This document shows, one piece after another, positions 48,127 to 58,840 of a stretch of 64,000 bases of DNA (the stretch's first letter is position 1; each line of letters begins with the position of its first letter). Source of the stretch: Diphasiastrum complanatum. Lineage: Eukaryota > Streptophyta > Lycopodiopsida > Lycopodiales > Lycopodiaceae. The stretch covers positions 22,182,326-22,246,325 of the forward strand of contig CM055108.1 in the NCBI GenBank assembly GCA_029204225.1. Direction: 5' to 3'. Under the pieces are notes generated by a model that was given only the letters and a program-made list of their open reading frames with translations, had not been told where the DNA came from and made no database searches. A program made the position numbers and the translations under genes.

Positions 48127-48610
48127 ATATTGGGTACTTTGAATCTAGACCCAAAAATAGTAGGGTTAGCATTTTGGAGGGAAAGCCAAGTGGCCAAATA
48201 GGGTTTGGACCTGTTATAAAAGGATGTAGCTCATGGAGAGAGTGATCTTCTCTCTTCTCTATCTCATTTCATGCTTATACATGGTCCTCTTGGGTTCTAC
48301 TATCCATTGGTGCACTATGCTTGTGATTGTATGCAATTTTATGTGTATAATGATCTGTATTTGCTATTTTGGGATCCACACATGTGAAATACAGTAGCTT
48401 GCTAATTTTGTATGGACAGCAACAGTACATAATCATTTCATTCAAGTTTTATCAAGTTCTATTTGAGTTTGCATCTCATTTTGTGTGTAGATGTTGATTT
48501 TTCTACATTGGTGAGATTGGTAGTGTATTTAAATCTCTTTGTAACCCAAGATCTTTCAAGTGGATTGGATCTTAATGATCTAAAATCTTTCACATTTAAC
48601 AATACAAGAT
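48127..48610 (+). promoter_or_regulatory. Possible LTR fragment with a TATA box
   Basis: A TATAAAAGG word at 48217-48225 is followed by a pyrimidine-rich leader (CTTCTCTCTTCTCTATCTC). The stretch begins exactly where Copia homology ends. It looks like the U3-R part of an LTR, but I found no partner LTR in the window. Confidence 0.3.
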
Positions 48611-49918
48611 AAATTAAACCAAACTTTTTGACAAACAATATTGTTCAGCCCTAGCTTATAATTAGTTATATGGCACTTACTTGGATTGTTAGAACTCTAT
48701 CATAAATATGATGGTGATCTATGGCGCCAACGATTGTAGACATCTCGATGATGTATAAATTCAAGATAGGTCAAATTAAATTCCTACTCATTATTTGTGA
48801 CAACGCCAACTACAGTCTTGTGATCCATGCTCATTGTTTGTGACAAGGCCAACTACAATCTTGTGAAGAGCGACGCTAGCCATCATTTATTCTTTGATCT
48901 AGTGCTACATTTTAATATACTCTGAATATCAATATATAATCTAGATCAAAAACTTTCTAAAATTGCTGCTCAGGAGAAATTCATTCCTCACTCGAAAAAT
49001 CTGGTAGAGGATATGGCTCTAATCTAGCAACTAAACCATTTTTATCAGGAAAATAGGTGTGATCATAAAAAAAAACTCCTGACTCTAAAAGTGATTTTGG
49101 AGAACGACCTTTATATTGTTAAATATTGATATCCGAATGTATGACATCGATTATTCCTGCAATCAATTAAATTGATTGCCATTCAACGAAATTTAATGCA
49201 TATAAATCTGCAAAACCAACAAAAACATCTCAAGAAAAATATAGTTTAAAGAAAATGCTAAATCTAAAGAAATTGAATCTGAAAACTTACAATTGCATTT
49301 CCTTCTATCATTTAGATTCAGATCATGAATGTTGAGCTCATTGTGAAGGTAAGCATGCTGAACTAAAACTTCCGTGATAGATTGACTGGCAGGTGATACT
49401 TTAAAATCCATTATCCTGCCTTTCCAAGAGCTTCTATATATGTTATCTAATCTTTTTCTTTTTTGGAATGAGCCTTTTGAAGAGTGATGCATCAAGATCC
49501 ATTGATATTTTTGATATATTCTTGGTATCCATTGATCTTCTGCATTTTTTTCATTGCAAATATTGATTGCATCAATGGTTCCTCTTGGTCTCCGATTATG
49601 TGTAGCCATTAGTCAAAAATATGAGTACGCAGGCTGAGATCGGAAAAAATGTAGAGATTGTGAGGTAAACCTAAGAATGACAATCCAAAATAAGAGATAG
49701 AATGAAGAAAATGAGAGGTATGCCTATGAATGACAAGAAGTTCCTAAACTACAAGGATTAGTTAACCACAGTTTATGACTATTGACGTCAAATCAACCTC
49801 GAGTGAACAATGACGGGCAACATAAGAGTATTCGGGCAGTAACTGTGGTCCAATCACAATTGTTTGTTTTGCTTATCAGAATCTTCCTCGAACAGTTTAC
49901 AAGAGTTCTTCGTGAAGG
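48611..49918. other. No recognisable gene; one short tandem and an unassigned frame
   Basis: Two copies of a unit of about 48 bases (TTTGTGACAACGCCAACTAC / TTTGTGACAAGGCCAACTAC) lie at 48797-48870. A 138-codon minus-strand frame (49193-49609) starts MATHNRRPRGTIDAIN; I do not recognise it and see no splice or promoter support. Confidence 0.35.
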
Positions 49919-50720
49919 TTACTGACATGTCTGTATGACTATCTTAGCTACGGATAAAAGATCTTTATCAAGAGTAGGGACATAGAGAACTTCCTCCAGT
50001 TCCTTCTCTCCCTGATTCATGTCCAGCCAAGTATAATGAATCTCGAATAGTTCGTCTTCTGTATTCAGACAAAATTTGTTTTGAGGAAACAAATTGTAAA
50101 GTGGCTCCCAAATCAAGTACTACTTCTCAAATTGAATTAGATGAACAACATAGATCAGTACTAACATAAGCTACTGAGTTCCTTGTTGCCCTGTCTTTTG
50201 TTGCTCTAGAGCATTTTTTAAACTCCATTCTCGAAGTTTTTTTCCAGGAGTAGCTTCTAGCTTCTCTTCAATTGGTTCTACCCATTGCCATAGACCTTTG
50301 CCCTTCAACAAGAGTGAAGTCTTTAATTTCCAAATCAAGTAGTTTGAACCTTCTGAGTCCAAGATTGTAGTGATCTTAGCTTGAATATTGTTGATCGACG
50401 ACATCTTTTAATTTTAAATAACCTCCAGAGAGCGACTTATTGATGGAAGTATGAAGAATGCTGAGAGGGATGCGAAGATACCACTATATCAACTTTAATT
50501 CCGTAGGCTCTGATACCACTGTAGAAAAATATCAATTATTCTTCCACAGAGAACATGATGTAAGTTTGAATAAATCAAACTAATATCAGTGTCTTCGATC
50601 GGGATTGTATCCGATCTATATACTAATAAAACAATATTAGTTTTGATTGAATATGCATGTGAAAATTATATTCGGAAGTAAGAGACAACTTAAGACAATT
50701 TAGACAATAAGAAACTATTG
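49919..50720 (-). mobile_element. Copia remnant with primer site and partial LTR
   Basis: The minus strand has a tRNA-Met primer site at 50507-50518 beside a TG edge at 50520 (LTR remnant about 50520-50720), a Gag start at 50404 (MSSINNIQAKI, WKLKTSLLLKGKGLWQWVE) and a fragment of the protease/GAG-pre-integrase region (49919-50116). Most of the element is lost. Confidence 0.75.
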
Positions 50721-50721
50721 A

Positions 50722-51850
50722 TCAAAAATTCGTAAGCTTAGGAACAAAAAGAACATTGGAAAGTGTTAGAACTTTAGAAGAAGCAAGTTTTAATGGAATG
50801 TTGCCAATTCCTGCAATAGAGCATTCATGATCATTTGCAGTATAAATAGATCTTTTAAGTCCTTTATAAGGTACAATAGAGTCAAAAGACTCCTTTGAAC
50901 AACACATATGTGATGAGGCTCCACTATCGATGTAACATTCTCCATCTTTCTTGAAGGGTGTTGAAAAAAAACTTGACACCATGAGTGATCCTTCTCCATC
51001 ACTTGCAATAAAGTCTTATTCTTTCTCATTAGAGAGATTTGCTTGTTTCAGTTGATTTTTCTTTTTGAAGCAATTAGAGGTATAGTGCCCCTTCTTGCCA
51101 CAAAAGAAACACTTGACTTTCTTCTTCTTGGTCTTGGAAGTAGAAGGATGAGTTGATTCATCCTCTTCACCATCTTTTTCTCTGTCGAAAACTTGAGAAA
51201 ACTGGTCCTTGCTCCTCCCTTTATGCTTGTCCTTGACAAAGAGAGCTTTGTCACTTCCAATATGCTTGAGTTTGTTCATCCTAGAAAGTTTGTAACTTTG
51301 TCTTGCTTCTTCAGAGATAAGAATTCCTTGAAGAGTTTCCAAATTGGGCAACTCCTCCTTTATGGCAAAGCATTGAACAAGATTATGATAGTCTTCTTTT
51401 AAGCCATTAAGAATGACTTGTACTAGCTCATCTGGATTGATTGTGACACCAACACAAGCAAGCTCCCTATGAAGCTCTCAGAACACAATTTGATGCACTC
51501 TTCTCACTTCTTTGAAAACTTTGAAAAATTTGATTTATAAGAGTGAGTATTCTAGAAGTGTTCTTAGCTTCATAGATGGACTTAAGTGCATCCCAAGCTT
51601 CTTTAGCAGTGGTGCAAGATCCTATTTCTCTTAGAATCTCATTAGAGACATTCATTTTAATGAAGTGCAGAGCCATTCTAGCTCTCTTCCTATACTTTGG
51701 TATTTCAAGCTGTGCTTGAGGCTCCTCCTCAATACCAAGTACTATGTCCATAGAACTGATTCCATCCTAACCTTCCATATTGAATAATTGGAGGTACTTA
51801 GTCTTTCACTTGGTTCTAAGAGATATCCTCCTACAGGTGCCATATTGTGC
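50722..51850 (-). mobile_element. Copia gag-protease remnant related to the young element
   Basis: The minus strand resembles the first third of the polyprotein at 197-4147: GGYLLEPSERLSTSNYSIWK, then RARMALHFIKMNVSNEI, a CCHC knuckle (CFFCGKKGHYTSNC) and the protease start (YIDSGASSHM). It is broken in a few places and ends abruptly near 50722 against the neighbouring LTR remnant. It is an older, diverged relative of the element at the left edge. Confidence 0.88.
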
Positions 51851-52411
51851 ACTATAGGTAGTTTCAAGGGTGTGCTACCATTCCTATGTGAAAAACTTGC
51901 AACTATATTTGAGATAGATCTCAAATATTCCATACAACAAGATAATCTAGATCAGTCTCTCAAAATGGATTGACGAACATAGACGAGTTTGGATTCTACT
52001 TTTGGCACGTGTTAGATGCTATAAAAGAAAACACTAATGATTCAAAGAAGGCTAAAAAGTGTTCAATAACATCAAACTTTGTCTTGAATGTGATAGCCAT
52101 GTTTCTACAAGCATATTATTGATATTTCTAAGTCTACATTCTATATGCAAGTTGTATACTACACAATTCTTGAATTTGCAATTGATCTTCATGATTGCAA
52201 TATTTCACCTAAGTAATAGTCCTAGCTAAAGCTTTCAAATCTAGATCAATGTACTTTAGAGTGTTGTTGGCTTTTCTATAAAGTCGGTTTGATTTTATAG
52301 GTGGTTGCAAATTTGAATCTACTCAAACTCATCTTCTAACTTTCTCACACTTCAAAAAGTGTTTATTCAAATGACATTTAGACTAATGAACTTTGAAAAG
52401 TCAATCTAATC
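51851..52411. other. Leader-like or flanking sequence without a gene
   Basis: This lies upstream of the Copia gag remnant on the minus strand and may be its leader. No primer site or LTR edge was found. Confidence 0.3.
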
Positions 52412-53040
52412 CGATTTTGCAAGCTAGCTCTCTCACCAATGGAACCAGTTCTCAAATTGTCAAAGGACCAGTGTCTGTGTAAACTCCATAAGGTACTTTA
52501 TGGCTTGAAGCAATCTGCTCAAGCATGGTTTCAAAGGATCAATACTTTCCTTATTGATCACGACTACACACCTAGCTCTTTAGATTCAAATGTTTACTTT
52601 AAAGAAGTGCAACAATATTTTATCATTATCACTTTATACGTGGATGATACATTGCCTTTCAACAATAGTACCGATCCGATAAAAGAGGGCAAGACAATGC
52701 TATCTTTCGAATTCGACATGACTGATCTGGACGAAGCTCATTTCTGCCTTGGTATGCAAATTCATGGAGACACAAAAATAGAAGTTGGTCTACATTACAC
52801 AACAGAGGTACATCTACAACATGTTAGTCAGTTATAATTTGTTTAATTGCAAGTTAGCTCTCTCAACAATGGAACCAGATCTCAAATTGTCAAAGAACCA
52901 GTGTCCCCAAACAATTCATGAGAAGCAGCAGATGCGTGAGTATCCTTACCATTTTATTATAGGATCTCTTATGTACACCATGATCTGTACCAGGCCAGAC
53001 ATAGCTTTTGTAGTCTGCATATTTACAAGTGTTTTTACAC
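52412..53040 (+). mobile_element. Copia family B copy, second part (reverse transcriptase)
   Basis: It encodes the CKLHKVLYGLKQSAQAWFQRIN to YVDDT region and continues to GSLMYTMICTRPDIAF. The segment at 52412-52472 (AGCTCTCTCACCAATGGAACC...) recurs at 52849-52904, with the order arranged as in a tandem duplication. RNase H is absent before the LTR remnant that follows. It is broken. Confidence 0.85.
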
Positions 53041-53275
53041 AGTTTGCATAAATACATGGAGTTTGACAACAGTGACACATTTTTCACCTGTCAAGAATCT
53101 CGTGTAAAAAATCAATGTCATCTTTTTCGCATTTTTTGCTTGTTAGGAATTACGAGTAAAAATGCAAAGTTGCGTTTTTCGCATTTTTTCAAAGTGCCTC
53201 AAATGTTAAGAAAATGACTCTGGCAAAGTGTGGGACTACTCCAAATGAGATTTAAGGACACTGTCGAGTTCTTTG
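53040..53275 (+). repeat. Copia family B LTR remnant
   Basis: Colinear with the reverse complement of about 15250-15510 (AAGTGTTTTTACACAGTTTG, CGAGTAAAAATGCAAAGTTG, CAAAGTGCCTCAAATGTTAA). Only an inner portion of the LTR remains. Confidence 0.8.
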
Positions 53276-53912
53276 CAAAAACGCCGAATTCTGTTACGTG
53301 TTTCTCGATGACTTGCTTCACCACCTCTTGGAGGAAGAGGCAAACACCAAAGGGAAAAGAGCAAAAAAATATGCCAAGCTGCAATATCAGAAGGGTTGAT
53401 AGCTAAACGGGTCAAAGGTAGTCGAAGAGCTCTTTGAACGTCAAGGCGAAGGGCCTTAGGAATGCGGGCATAAAGGCGTGGTTGATGAAAACCAAGATAA
53501 AAAGAGCCATGATATCAAGATTGCAAGCCCAAGCCCAACTTGAGTCGAGAGGAAAAAGTGGAGCAAGATGAGGGGTTTGGGTTGATTCTAAAAGGGAAGC
53601 TCGTTGTTGGAAGGCACTACAAGTATTTTGATGCCTGGAAAGGCCCGCACCCAACATATATAAACATCTGCAACCCGGACAAGGTACACGAGGGATGAGG
53701 TATAGGATTCTGCGAGGATGACGAAGGAGAAGAAGAAACAACAGAACGAATTTGTGGTGGGCAATATGGTGCAGGCGAAGGAAGAGATGCATGAAGAGGG
53801 AATTCATGGCGAGGACGATTAGAGGGAGGTGGAGATGGAAGAGATGGTGAAGCAGGTCTCTTTTTGTCTTGTTTTGCACTTTGATCCATACTGCGAATGT
53901 CCGCATTGCCAT
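53276..53912 (-). mobile_element. Fragment of a putative retroelement protein with a zinc-finger-like segment
   Basis: On the minus strand a Ser/Pro-rich start (MDDGNADIRSMDQSAKQDKK) is followed, after a frame change near 53690, by a CPGC...GLSRHQNTC finger-like segment. Next come PKALRLDVQRALRLPLTRLA and, near the left edge, FSLWCLPLPPRGGEA. The order finger, PKALR, LFPxWCLxxPPRGG resembles the N-terminal part of a class of plant and algal reverse-transcriptase proteins I remember, but I cannot name the family with certainty. The polymerase domain is absent. Confidence 0.4.
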
Positions 53913-56120
53913 CATCCATTGAAAATACTTGAGATAACCCAAATAGAAGTCTTGAGAATGTAATTATGATCTGATCAGCAAACTTGAAAGTCTGCTTGTA
54001 AATCTGCTCATTAGAATGTTTTTTTTTTTCCCTTCGAACTAAGCTAACCTCTAAACTGATCCTTGATGACAAAGAGATGGTTGTGACATAAAACTTGTTT
54101 CTTTCTGTGCAATGAAACTATGTGCCTGCATGTATAGCACCTCTAAACTGATCGCTGATGACAGAGAAATGATTGTGCCACGAAACTGTTGGTAGTAAAA
54201 GTATGATTTAAATTTTTTGTTGAGAACAGCTGCGAGCACCTGAAACTGCCATCCACCATATGCTTTAGTCCCTCTCTAAAAGCTCTAAGCATTGATAAGT
54301 TTGAGTTTTTTTTTTAGAGAAAAGCTATTTGTAAGTAAAAAAAACTATGGCTTAATTTGTAAAATTGATGCAACATACAAATGTCTAATGTTTGTTATGC
54401 TTCTTGGTTCCAAGGGAAGGCTCAAACTTGAGACCAAAGAAACTTTGGATGTCAAGCTAACCAATTGAGCCAACTCCCTTCTAATGTTTGTTATGATCAA
54501 ACATTGGTTACAAAGACTTTGGAAGAATATGCACTTTTTCATATTTAAAAAGATGAACTTTGAGAACATGTCTTTGCTATAATGCGACAAGTAGGGCCAC
54601 CCCCGTTTCTTCTATCACGTTTTCTTGTAGTGAAACAAAATGGAGTCCCCTAGTTCCAATACTTACAATAACTCAAATCAAACGTTGTACATGAATCTAG
54701 CTACATAATTCATGATGCATACATGTGAACCTTAATCACATGGTGCGATACTATACCACAAACTAGATGCTCTAAAAGTACTGTCATCAACAGATGACAT
54801 AATTCTTGAAATTTGAAAGATTGCCAACACCGTGGAAGCCAACATGACCAACATTGTTTGCCTTTAGACAAAACAAAATGAATGCAAAAAGCTTGTTTAA
54901 TTCTTTTTTTTTGAGCAAATTGCATATTTCATTATCCGCATCCACCATTGTCATAGACAATGATATTAATGACACTAAAACATTGTGGCCTCTCTATATG
55001 CAAACGTTACAAAATTTGTAAAATAGTATCCACAAATCAATATTCAAATATTCACTACAATGTTTAATTCATTATAGCTAACACCTCATGATTAGATTTA
55101 ATCACCACAAAAGTATTGTTCCAAATACCAACTATACTCTTGTGCTAGGAACCAAGATACATTAATCAATTAGTTTAATTTTCCTTGTTTAAACACACTA
55201 TGAGATGCTCAAACAAGCATCCAGTACATTCTTAATCCTTATGTAACTACGGTAACAATACATCACACCTTAGTTAAAACTAGCAACAATACTTCTCAAT
55301 TACTAAAAATGCCCTATAGACATAAAAACAACAACAAACTAATATTGCTACATGAGTGCACAACTTGCAAAAAATGAGTGCACAACTTGCAAAATGCATT
55401 GAGCTGTTTACATGATTCCTCAAGCAATTTCATCTTCATAATTACTACTTTGGAACACATGCGACATTTGCTTTGAAATAAAAATTGAAGTTGCAAATTC
55501 TAACCTTAATTCCATTGAAATGTATTATAAACTAATATTGTAAGTTGCCAAAAGCTTTAATGATGATCAACATAAACAAAGTTGCAAATAACATTAGTAA
55601 AATCACCATTCATTTTGCTTGATACCCATAAACAAAACAAAAATACTTAGCCTTTATTTAGAATTTGCAACCAAAAGTCATCAATTACAACTTATTATAT
55701 TTGAGTAAGTATCTTTGATAGGTCATGGCATTATCAGTTTTGCTAATTAATGACTTAGTCAAATTTACTCTAGTTGTTTTCTTTCCAGATGTCGATGTAA
55801 TAATTGTGACGATCTTTTCCAAATTGGCCTAGGCTTAGATTCTTGGATTTTCAAAACCAAAGAAAATGCCTTTAACCTAAAAAATCATAGAGTCATAGAA
55901 AGATGCTGAATCGAAGCATATAGCAGATCGTTGGCAAGCTAATTTTGCTACAAAAATTCATGCACAATTATTGCAGATGAGAGACAGAGACACGGAGCAC
56001 ACATAGACAGAGAAGAAACACAAAGAAAGAGAGAGAGAAAAGGGAGGAGAGGCAGTGAGCAGCAGCAGCGCAACAACAGAGAAGGCGGAGCAGAGGCAGC
56101 AGCAACGAGGGAGCCCAAGG

Positions 56121-56122
<2 letters not shown>
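53913..56122. other. Intergenic, AT-rich, no recognisable gene
   Basis: A unit of about 92 bases beginning ACCTCTAAACTGATC is partly repeated (54047-54138 and 54139-54190). A 20-base word, GAGTGCACAACTTGCAAAA, is repeated at 55350-55395. I see nothing else. Confidence 0.5.

Positions 56123-56206
<84 letters not shown>
56123..56206. repeat. (GA)n microsatellite
   Basis: About 84 bases of pure GA repeat. Confidence 0.97.
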
Positions 56207-56207
<1 letters not shown>

Positions 56208-56342
56208 CCATACCCTCTCTTATACACGTTGACACGTGTCATTTGGGCTTCAAGAAAAACAATGCATGGCCACATGTGGGCCATGCCCTCTTTTGGACAC
56301 ATGTCAGTATGGCTTCAAGAAAAACAATGCATGGCCACACGT
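56207..56342 (+). repeat. Two-copy tandem repeat next to (GA)n
   Basis: Units of about 72 and 64 bases (56207-56278, 56279-56342) share GGCTTCAAGAAAAACAATGCATGGCCACA and a GGGCCATGCCCTCT-type start. They include ACACGTGTC and ACATGTC words like G-box cores. Function is unknown. Confidence 0.85.
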
Positions 56343-57794
56343 TAGATCGGCTTACAAAAAATTAACACGTGTCACGCAACATGTGTTCAAACATGCTATG
56401 TGCCATGACACATGTGGTGTGTATACCGTCTCCGTGTTGAGCGCAAATTGGTCGACGAAACTTTTTTTAAAATAGTGGGAACATATTCAACTTGTTGTAA
56501 TGGTATCAAAATCTACATGGTTATGAACTAACTTAAACAATCTAACAAGATGATCTCACAAACATCAAAGTTGCGAGCAAAATCAAAGAAGTCGTATACT
56601 CTCAAGAGTGTAATTGTATCAAAAAACAATGCCACAAGACCATTCCAACCACACTAGACACGCTTTATGTCTGCCACACCAGACACAATTTATGTCTGCC
56701 ACATCAACAAGGACATGGAAGCATACAATGGAAGTGCTTCCAAAAAAACAAAAAACAACATTTTTGGTTGCAAGTTGGTGACACACACTCAAGTACAGGT
56801 AAACACAAAACACCTATTCCTTAAATGTCAAAAGTAGTGCTTGTTTATATAAAGCTATAAAATAAATATGCTCATTGAAATATGTGTTTTTAATATAGGC
56901 ATCGACCATGGTTTTGAAAAAGAGAGTTGATGGTATACTCTAACCAAGAACCAATTTCTTGATCGTAGATATTGTTTGCATCAAATTTCTCAACTCAAGA
57001 ATCGGTTAAAAACTAGATATACACTTCCATATCCATACACAAGAAAGTACCACATATTCTTTCCAAAAGTTTCTTACATGACTTGATGCGAACAGAATTT
57101 TACAATGGACTGCTTGATTTTCAATCCAAAAGGACAACTAAGCATGGCTTAACATACATAACTCTATCCATAATAACATACATAGCTGTATCTATAATAC
57201 AAAATATTCACAACTCGTATCTTCAAGCACCACTTATGATCAACATTTGAAAGTAGACAAAAGATCCAAAACGATTGTGAACTACCTACCACCAAATGTT
57301 GTGTCCGAGTTTCTAAGCTAAAAACTCACATCACTCACCTCCTCGTTCAATCTCTAGACATAATTTCACTACCAGAGATGGTATTGAGCTCATTCTTCTC
57401 CTCTCGAGGTTATAGTTCTACATGTCTTGGTCACATGCACTCTCAACAAAATCCGGCTTCCAACAAAAGCTAGCTTCCATCTCTTGCTGTGAAAAAGTGA
57501 TGTGAAGCACATGCATCTGGTTGCATGATTGCTTTTGCACACTGCGCTACTCCTTGTGAAATGGCCCTTAGAATGTTATTTCCCTCTCTCCTTTGGATAG
57601 TCACAACATCTAAAGGAAGATCATGTCCATGTTCTTGCATCATCATCATCTCCGATTTCGGGTGCCGCAAGTCGCCTCCCCACATATGATGCTCCAAGAC
57701 ATCATCGTTGTGACCATGTGACTTTAGGGACAAAGATTTAAGGCAATGGCTCCCTCATAAAAGCTCATTATATCTGATGAGAGAGGTACTTTTT
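56343..57794. other. Intergenic upstream of the ZNF706-like gene
   Basis: A 26-base unit (GACACGCTTTATGTCTGCCACACCA / GACACAATTTATGTCTGCCACATCA) occurs twice at 56657-56707. An 87-codon minus-strand frame at 57470-57733 has no known motif. The promoter of the next gene must lie at the right end of this stretch, but no TATA box is evident. Confidence 0.45.
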
Positions 57795-57828
<34 letters not shown>

Positions 57829-57833
57829 GAGAG
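57795..57833. repeat. (GA)n tract in the leader of the ZNF706-like gene
   Basis: An imperfect GA repeat of about 40 bases ends 28 bases before the start codon. GA tracts are common in plant 5' leaders and can bind GAGA-type BBR/BPC factors; any role here is inferred. Confidence 0.85.
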
Positions 57834-57861
57834 CGAGAAAGAAAGAAGAGGGAAAAGAGAG

Positions 57862-58840
57862 ATGACGAGAGGAAAACAGAAGATCGATGCGCAGAAGCGT
57901 AATGCAGAGCGTAATCAGAAGCCAAAAGGCTCACAGCTTGAAGCGCGTGCTGCCGCACTCAAGTCTAGCTGCCACATATGTAAGGTATGCTGCCTTCCTT
58001 CAAATCTTGCAATTACTTATCATCATCATCATCTTTGCCCTGTTGAGCTGTTGATTTCGCGTCTGATGTGGGAAATTTTCAAAATTATCCTTACTCACAT
58101 CATCTTCTCGAAGTTTTTTCTACACCTGCAAGATTTGTAAACCTCAGCTCGTTTTTTCCTTGATTAGTAGGTTCTTAGAGCAAACCCTTGCTGAATGTAG
58201 CCTCCGTTAGATTGCAAAATGTTTCAATTATAGATTCTCAATATGTTAGCTTCGTTATAGTTGCCACTAACCTCGAGAACTTCCTCTTTAGATTCAAGTC
58301 TTATGCTGCTAAGGTTGGCGTAGGGTTTTTTGTTATTTCAAATAGATGTACTTATCCTGCATTTGGTTTGGCTATGATGTAAGCTGCTGGGATCTCTATT
58401 GACGAATTATAGTGAATTACTCGTTGGTCTATGGTTCTGCTGGTCAAAATTTTACAAAATTTACACCGCTGCATCAATTTAATAGCTCGGCTACAGCCTC
58501 TTTTTGTTTTCAGTGGTAGTATTTTTAAAGTACTTGTTGTTTTATCTCTAACCAGAGTATTCCATGGCTTGTTATTGCTTAGCAGAACGCAACATGATGG
58601 GCTTCTGAGTACATGGAAGCTATGAAATATATAGTTTTGGTTACTGTACATATGGTTATGAATGTGATGCTGTCATTAAAATCCTATAGCCGGATATGTA
58701 TACGTAAGGTTTCAGAAATTAACGTGGTCAAGTTGTCATGGTGTATGACTCAGGCACAGCTAGCGAATCAAAATCAGCTTGCAGATCATTTTGCATCCAA
58801 ACATCCAAAGGAGCCTGTATCACAGGCAGCGCAAACTTGA
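57862..58840 (+). CDS. Small C2H2 zinc-finger protein, ZNF706-like (69 residues, 2 exons)
   Basis: Exon 1 is 57862-57984 and exon 2 is 58754-58840, joined at a phase-0 GT-AG intron of 769 bases. The protein starts MTRGKQKIDAQKRNAERNQK, a basic N-terminus typical of the 4F5/ZNF706 group, then has KPKGSQLEARAAAL and one finger: C37-x2-C40-x12-H53-x4-H58, followed by PKEPV. Human ZNF706 (MARGQQKIQSQQKNAKK..., 76 residues) and its short plant homologues have the same layout. The intron falls inside the finger, between C40 and H53. The group is nuclear or nucleic-acid associated in animals; the plant role is not established. Length and both junctions fit well, and the stop is TGA at 58838. Confidence 0.9.

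Noticed and set aside
48721-48750. A TGGCGCCA word, considered as a Gypsy primer site
   Set aside because: Only the first seven or eight bases fit a primer site and no LTR edge or leader is evident beside it.
57470-57733. An 87-codon minus-strand frame upstream of the ZNF706-like gene, considered as a divergent gene
   Set aside because: No known motif, no splice partner and no promoter signal; its length is within what chance gives in this window.
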